This document shows, piece by piece, positions 7,757 to 9,694 of a stretch of DNA of 9,694 bases. Every line of letters begins with the position of its first letter. Positions within the stretch are counted from its first letter, which is position 1. The stretch is taken from assembly GCA_023432075.1 (NCBI GenBank), contig JAEYVD010000883.1, positions 1 through 9,694 of the forward strand. The letters run 5' to 3'. Source of the DNA: Pseudomonadota bacterium. GTDB taxonomy: Bacteria; Pseudomonadota; Gammaproteobacteria; Burkholderiales; Burkholderiaceae_B. The notes under the pieces are model-generated. The model did not search any database, was not told where the DNA came from, and saw only the letters and a list, made by a program, of their open reading frames with translations. The position numbers were made by a program, and so were the translations under genes.

Positions 7757-8135
7757 TGTAGGCACTGAGCACCAGCTCGATCTGCCGCCGTTCCTGGTGG
7801 CTGAGCCGGGCGTAGGCCGAATACGAAATCGTTTCGAAGGGCCAGGCGGGCGGGTTGGGGGTCTCGGTGGCGGAACCCGGAGCAGTCTGGCCGTGAGGCG
7901 CATCCACCATGGGGCCTTCGCCGGTACTGAGCCACAGGGGATTGACGCGCAGGGCGCGCGTCAGCTTGATGAGCGCATCGCTGGAGGGCTGCTGGCGCTG
8001 CCCGCTTTCGTAGTTGCCGATGGCGCTTTGCGACAGGTTGCTAGCGACCGCCAAGTCTTTTTGAGTCCACCCCTGAAGCACTCTTGCGTTGCGCAGACGA
8101 TGGCTAAACGTGTCCAATCGATCAACCCGAGACAT
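7737..8135 (-). CDS. XRE-family (Cro/CI-type) transcriptional regulator
   Basis: The product has 132 aa. A HTH_3/XRE DNA-binding domain covers about residues 10-67, with helix-turn-helix WTQKDLAVASNLSQSAIGNY (23-42) and the following ESGQRQQPSSDALIKLTRAL. It continues NPLWLSTGEGP, the usual exit from the HTH in CI-like repressors. The S24 peptidase domain of phage CI/LexA-type repressors is absent. Instead there is a Pro-rich linker and a short C-terminal helix, SHQERRQIELVLSAYIKARGE. ATG at 8135 has no Shine-Dalgarno sequence, so a short-leader mRNA is likely. The gene converges on and overlaps the acyltransferase gene end. Autoregulation through the AT-rich repeats just upstream is plausible. 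Host regulator or prophage relic cannot be decided from one gene; no other phage genes are visible. Confidence 0.9.
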   Translation of the reverse strand: MSRVDRLDTFSHRLRNARVLQGWTQKDLAVASNLSQSAIGNYESGQRQQPSSDALIKLTRALRVNPLWLSTGEGPMVDAPHGQTAPGSATETPNPPAWPFETISYSAYARLSHQERRQIELVLSAYIKARGE

Positions 8136-8155
8136 TAATTGTTTGGTTTTATTTG

Positions 8156-8182
8156 ATTAAAGCATTTCAGTTCCGCGGCCAA
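8156..8182 (-). promoter_or_regulatory. Candidate promoter of the XRE gene
   Basis: On the minus strand TTGGCC (8177-8182) and TTTAAT (8156-8161, 5 of 6 to TATAAT) are separated by 15 nt. The start would fall near 8149, leaving a leader of about 13 nt before ATG 8135. The spacer is short, so the call is tentative. Confidence 0.35.
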
Positions 8183-8188
8183 ACAAAC

Positions 8189-8217
8189 GGATTAGGCCCC
8201 TATTTCCGGGCTAATCC
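8189..8217. promoter_or_regulatory. Inverted repeat upstream of the XRE promoter (candidate operator)
   Basis: GGATTAG (8189-8195) faces CTAATCC (8211-8217), and inner CCC (8197-8199) faces GGG (8208-8210), with one unpaired G at 8196. This gives a 10-bp dyad around an 8-nt centre, 54 to 82 bp upstream of the XRE start. It could be a protein-binding site or, on the minus strand, a hairpin followed by GTTTGTTTGG. No function is shown. Confidence 0.4.
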
Positions 8218-8429
8218 ATAAATCGCCGCATGGCCCCCCGGCCCCGCGCACATGCTGCTGCGTGCGCGCCTCTTCTGCTACAAGCCGCCCGCATAAAATT
8301 CATATATTTCATCGGCTTGCAACGCACCACCCGACATCGCACCGGCCTCGCCAAGCGGGCCTGCGGCAAAACCGGAGAGCAAAAAGCCGCACGAGTTTAT
8401 GGGCGTGGCATCAGCCGAAAGAGAAAATA

Positions 8430-8446
8430 ATGTATCGGTAATACAT
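8430..8446. promoter_or_regulatory. AT-rich perfect dyad ATGTAT-N5-ATACAT (candidate operator)
   Basis: ATGTAT (8430-8435) and ATACAT (8441-8446) are exact reverse complements around CGGTA. TAATAC occurs twice in the direct orientation at 8439-8452. CATAAT (8444-8449) resembles a -10 hexamer on the plus strand, but no -35 is evident. It sits midway between the XRE and OmpR-type regulator genes. Confidence 0.35.
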
Positions 8447-8553
8447 AATACTTTTCTGATGCAAATTGGGGATCAAACGCTGTTTCAATGCGCGCAGCCC
8501 GATTTCCCCCGGAAGGACTGTTACCGTCCGAAACCATAGAAACGTATCTTCAC

Positions 8554-8591
8554 AAAAAAACACGCCCGTGTTTAAATGAAACACAGGCGTG
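8554..8591 (-). terminator. Orphan intrinsic terminator reading leftward
   Basis: CACGCCCGTGTTT (8561-8573) and AAACACAGGCGTG (8579-8591) form a 13-bp stem with one mismatch and a 5-nt loop. On the minus strand it is followed by seven Ts (the A-run at 8554-8560). No convincing minus-strand gene ends just upstream of it. It may close a small RNA or block antisense transcription from the regulator gene region. Confidence 0.75.
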
Positions 8592-8701
8592 CCTCCATCA
8601 GGACTCGCGCCCACAACGGCCGGCAACGGCATGGCTACCGCCAGGCGTCCGGCATTTTCTTGGCGCCCACGCCCTGCCGCGCCGCCTCATTGGAAGCATC
8701 A

Positions 8702-9517
8702 ATGAACAACACGCTGGATGTCATTTTTCTTGGCAGTGACGACGCCAGGCATGCCAGACTGGTCGAGTCCCTGTCCCACCTGGGATTCAACGTCCGCCGC
8801 TGCCACGATCTCGTGGATGTCTACGACAGATTTTCCCGGCGGCCCAGCCCGCTGGTCGTGCTGGAAGCCCCGCTTCCCGATGTGCACAACGCCGCCGTGC
8901 GCCTGCGCGCGATCGACCGCAGCCTGGGCATCGTGACCATCGCCCCATTCATCGACGCCGAAAGCCGCATCCGCACCCTGCTGTGCGGCGCGGACGCGTG
9001 TCTGCCGCCGGATGTCACGGGCCTGGAGCTTGCGGCTGTCCTGCAGGCGCTGGTGCGCCGCGCGGTCGGGCTGGATGGCCTGGAGACGGGCGCGGATCCG
9101 CACACGGCCGAGGAATCGGCCCAGGAAGGCTGGCGGCTGGCGAACAAAGGGTGGACCCTCATCAGCCCCAAGGGCAGGACGCTGGGGCTGACGACGGGAG
9201 AACGCGACTTCCTGTCCCGCCTGGTGAACGCGCCGGACCGCAAGGTCAGCCGCGACGCATTCCTTGCCGACGGGGCGGACGAAGCCGACAGCGGCATCAC
9301 GCGCCGTCGCTTCGTGGATGTGATGATCAGCCGCTTGCGGCGCAAGGCCGCAGCCAATCAGATGACGCTGCCGATCCGCGCGGTCCATGGATGGGGCTAC
9401 ATGTTTGCAGCCGACATCACGCTGGATCTGGACTATCGGGTCACGGCGCCAACCGCGCGCGCGGATGGGCGGGAAGCCTGGCGCAGCGAAGAAGCGGACG
9501 CGAACGCGTCCGTGTAA
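8702..9517 (+). CDS. OmpR-type winged-helix regulator with degenerate receiver domain
   Basis: The product has 271 aa. Residues about 4-120 have the receiver fold pattern: VIFLGSDD with acidic pair D13/D14, then PLVVLEAPLPD where Glu55 stands where the phospho-Asp should be. After the fourth strand (IVTIAP) Ala81 replaces the Thr/Ser, and in DACLPPDV Pro103 replaces the invariant Lys. After a linker, residues 145-240 form a Trans_reg_C winged helix, with LTTGERDFLSRLVNAPDRKV, then RRRFVDVMISRLRRKA and IRAVHGWGYMF. It probably binds DNA without phosphorelay control. ATG 8702 is chosen because GGAAG lies 5 nt upstream; the longer frame from 8576 starts inside a terminator loop and adds Arg-rich non-domain sequence. 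No histidine kinase gene is adjacent in the window. The tail after 245 is polar and likely disordered. Targets are unknown. Confidence 0.9.
   Translation: MNNTLDVIFLGSDDARHARLVESLSHLGFNVRRCHDLVDVYDRFSRRPSPLVVLEAPLPDVHNAAVRLRAIDRSLGIVTIAPFIDAESRIRTLLCGADACLPPDVTGLELAAVLQALVRRAVGLDGLETGADPHTAEESAQEGWRLANKGWTLISPKGRTLGLTTGERDFLSRLVNAPDRKVSRDAFLADGADEADSGITRRRFVDVMISRLRRKAAANQMTLPIRAVHGWGYMFAADITLDLDYRVTAPTARADGREAWRSEEADANASV
9495..9512 (+). repeat. Inverted repeat at the 3' end of the regulator gene
   Basis: CGGACGCG (9495-9502) and CGCGTCCG (9505-9512) are exact reverse complements around AA, ending just before the stop codon. CGGACGC recurs at 9527-9533. A second 7-bp dyad GCCCGGC/GCCGGGC lies at 9555-9575 with a 7-nt loop. 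Neither is followed by Ts on the plus strand, so no intrinsic terminator for the regulator gene is evident. Confidence 0.4.
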
Positions 9518-9576
9518 GCACAGCAGCGGACGCATTCGGGTCCCTGCAAGGCCGGCCCGGCACGGATCGCCGGGCG

Positions 9577-9616
9577 AAAAAAACGCGGCGCTGCCCCCGA
9601 AGGGTAAGACGCCGCG
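9577..9616 (-). terminator. Intrinsic terminator reading leftward
   Basis: CGCGGCG (9584-9590) pairs with CGCCGCG (9610-9616), with an inner CCC/GGG pairing around GAA (9596-9604). On the minus strand it is followed by seven Ts (A-run 9577-9583). It lies 24 nt beyond the stop codon of the partial minus-strand frame at the right edge, the expected place for that gene's terminator. Confidence 0.75.
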
Positions 9617-9640
9617 CTAAAACAACACGTGAACCCGGAG

Positions 9641-9694
9641 TCATCGGCCGGCACCGATGCCTTCTACCTGGATCACGCGATTCCAACATTCGTG
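9641..9694 (-). CDS. 3' tail of an unidentified minus-strand gene (runs off the right edge)
   Basis: One minus-strand frame is open from the window edge to a TGA at 9643-9641 and encodes only 17 residues, HECWNRVIQVEGIGAGR. The frame cannot be assigned to a family from so little. The main support is the well-formed leftward terminator 24 nt downstream, which needs a transcript coming from the right. The other minus frames either stop sooner or run on through the terminator into the regulator gene's antisense strand. Confidence 0.45.
   Translation of the reverse strand, partial: HECWNRVIQVEGIGAGR

Larger units (their letters stand above)
8136..8701. other. 566-bp divergent gap, partly AT-rich, between two regulator genes
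   Basis: Parts of this stretch (8136-8165, 8290-8315, 8420-8470, 8535-8585) are clearly AT-richer than the flanking genes. It holds the XRE promoter region, two inverted repeats listed separately and a minus-strand terminator. Short open frames at 8230-8430 (plus) and 8411-8632 (minus) lack Shine-Dalgarno sequences and recognisable protein character, so I do not call them genes. I found no tRNA or insertion-sequence end. Confidence 0.5.

Noticed and set aside
8230..8430. Possible 66-aa plus-strand gene in the regulatory gap
   Set aside because: No Shine-Dalgarno sequence, a basic low-complexity composition and no recognisable family.
8411..8632. Possible 73-aa minus-strand gene in the regulatory gap
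   Set aside because: It runs straight through the strong leftward terminator at 8554-8591, has no Shine-Dalgarno sequence and resembles no family.
8598..8690. 30-codon minus-strand frame just before the orphan terminator
   Set aside because: The position is suggestive, but there is no Shine-Dalgarno sequence and the peptide is Arg/Gly-rich without features. The terminator is better reported alone.
8576..8701. N-terminal extension of the OmpR-type regulator from ATG 8576
   Set aside because: It would start inside a terminator loop and add 42 Arg-rich residues before a normal receiver start. The ATG at 8702 has a proper Shine-Dalgarno sequence.
7737..9517. Prophage or toxin-antitoxin locus around the XRE gene
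   Set aside because: No integrase, toxin, phage structural gene or attachment repeat is visible. A lone XRE regulator is not enough.
8699..9535. A 278-codon minus-strand frame opposite the OmpR-type regulator
   Set aside because: It is antisense to a well-supported winged-helix protein. The translation is low-complexity, and the leftward terminator at 8554 is more than 100 nt from its end, so it gives only weak support.

Overview
This 9.7 kb window is high-GC chromosomal DNA with the gene content and protein style of an Alcaligenaceae betaproteobacterium. Achromobacter is my best guess and Bordetella the close alternative. This is judged from the look of the ApbC, MetG, TrhO and TamA proteins, not from a search. 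There are no rRNA or tRNA genes, insertion sequences or CRISPR arrays.

Core part (1-4894). On the minus strand the 5' end of a tamA-like outer-membrane assembly gene runs off the left edge and sits 3 nt behind apbC (Mrp), an Fe-S cluster carrier ATPase. Divergent from apbC is a 91-aa membrane protein, followed on the plus strand by metG (methionyl-tRNA synthetase, 688 aa). A strong hairpin terminator separates metG from the convergent trhO, a tRNA U34 hydroxylase of the rhodanese family.

Envelope part (4947-7756). Two tandem, clearly paralogous META-domain lipoproteins lie upstream of trhO on the minus strand. One is a single META domain; the other is META plus a C-terminal DUF4377-like domain. 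Divergent from them is a membrane acyltransferase of the AT3/OafA family.

Regulatory part (7737-9694). A short XRE-family repressor overlaps the end of the acyltransferase gene tail to tail. A 566-bp gap, locally AT-rich and carrying several inverted repeats and an orphan minus-strand terminator, separates it from a divergent OmpR-type regulator. That regulator's receiver domain has lost the phospho-acceptor Asp (Glu instead), the switch Thr and the conserved Lys. At the right edge, a minus-strand terminator and a 17-residue open frame suggest the tail of another gene.

The most interesting items are the degenerate-receiver regulator with its structured upstream gap, the META lipoprotein duplication, and a possible ECF-sigma, leaderless promoter in front of the 91-aa membrane protein. 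I see no clearly new multi-gene system; most of the window is housekeeping plus envelope-related accessory genes.
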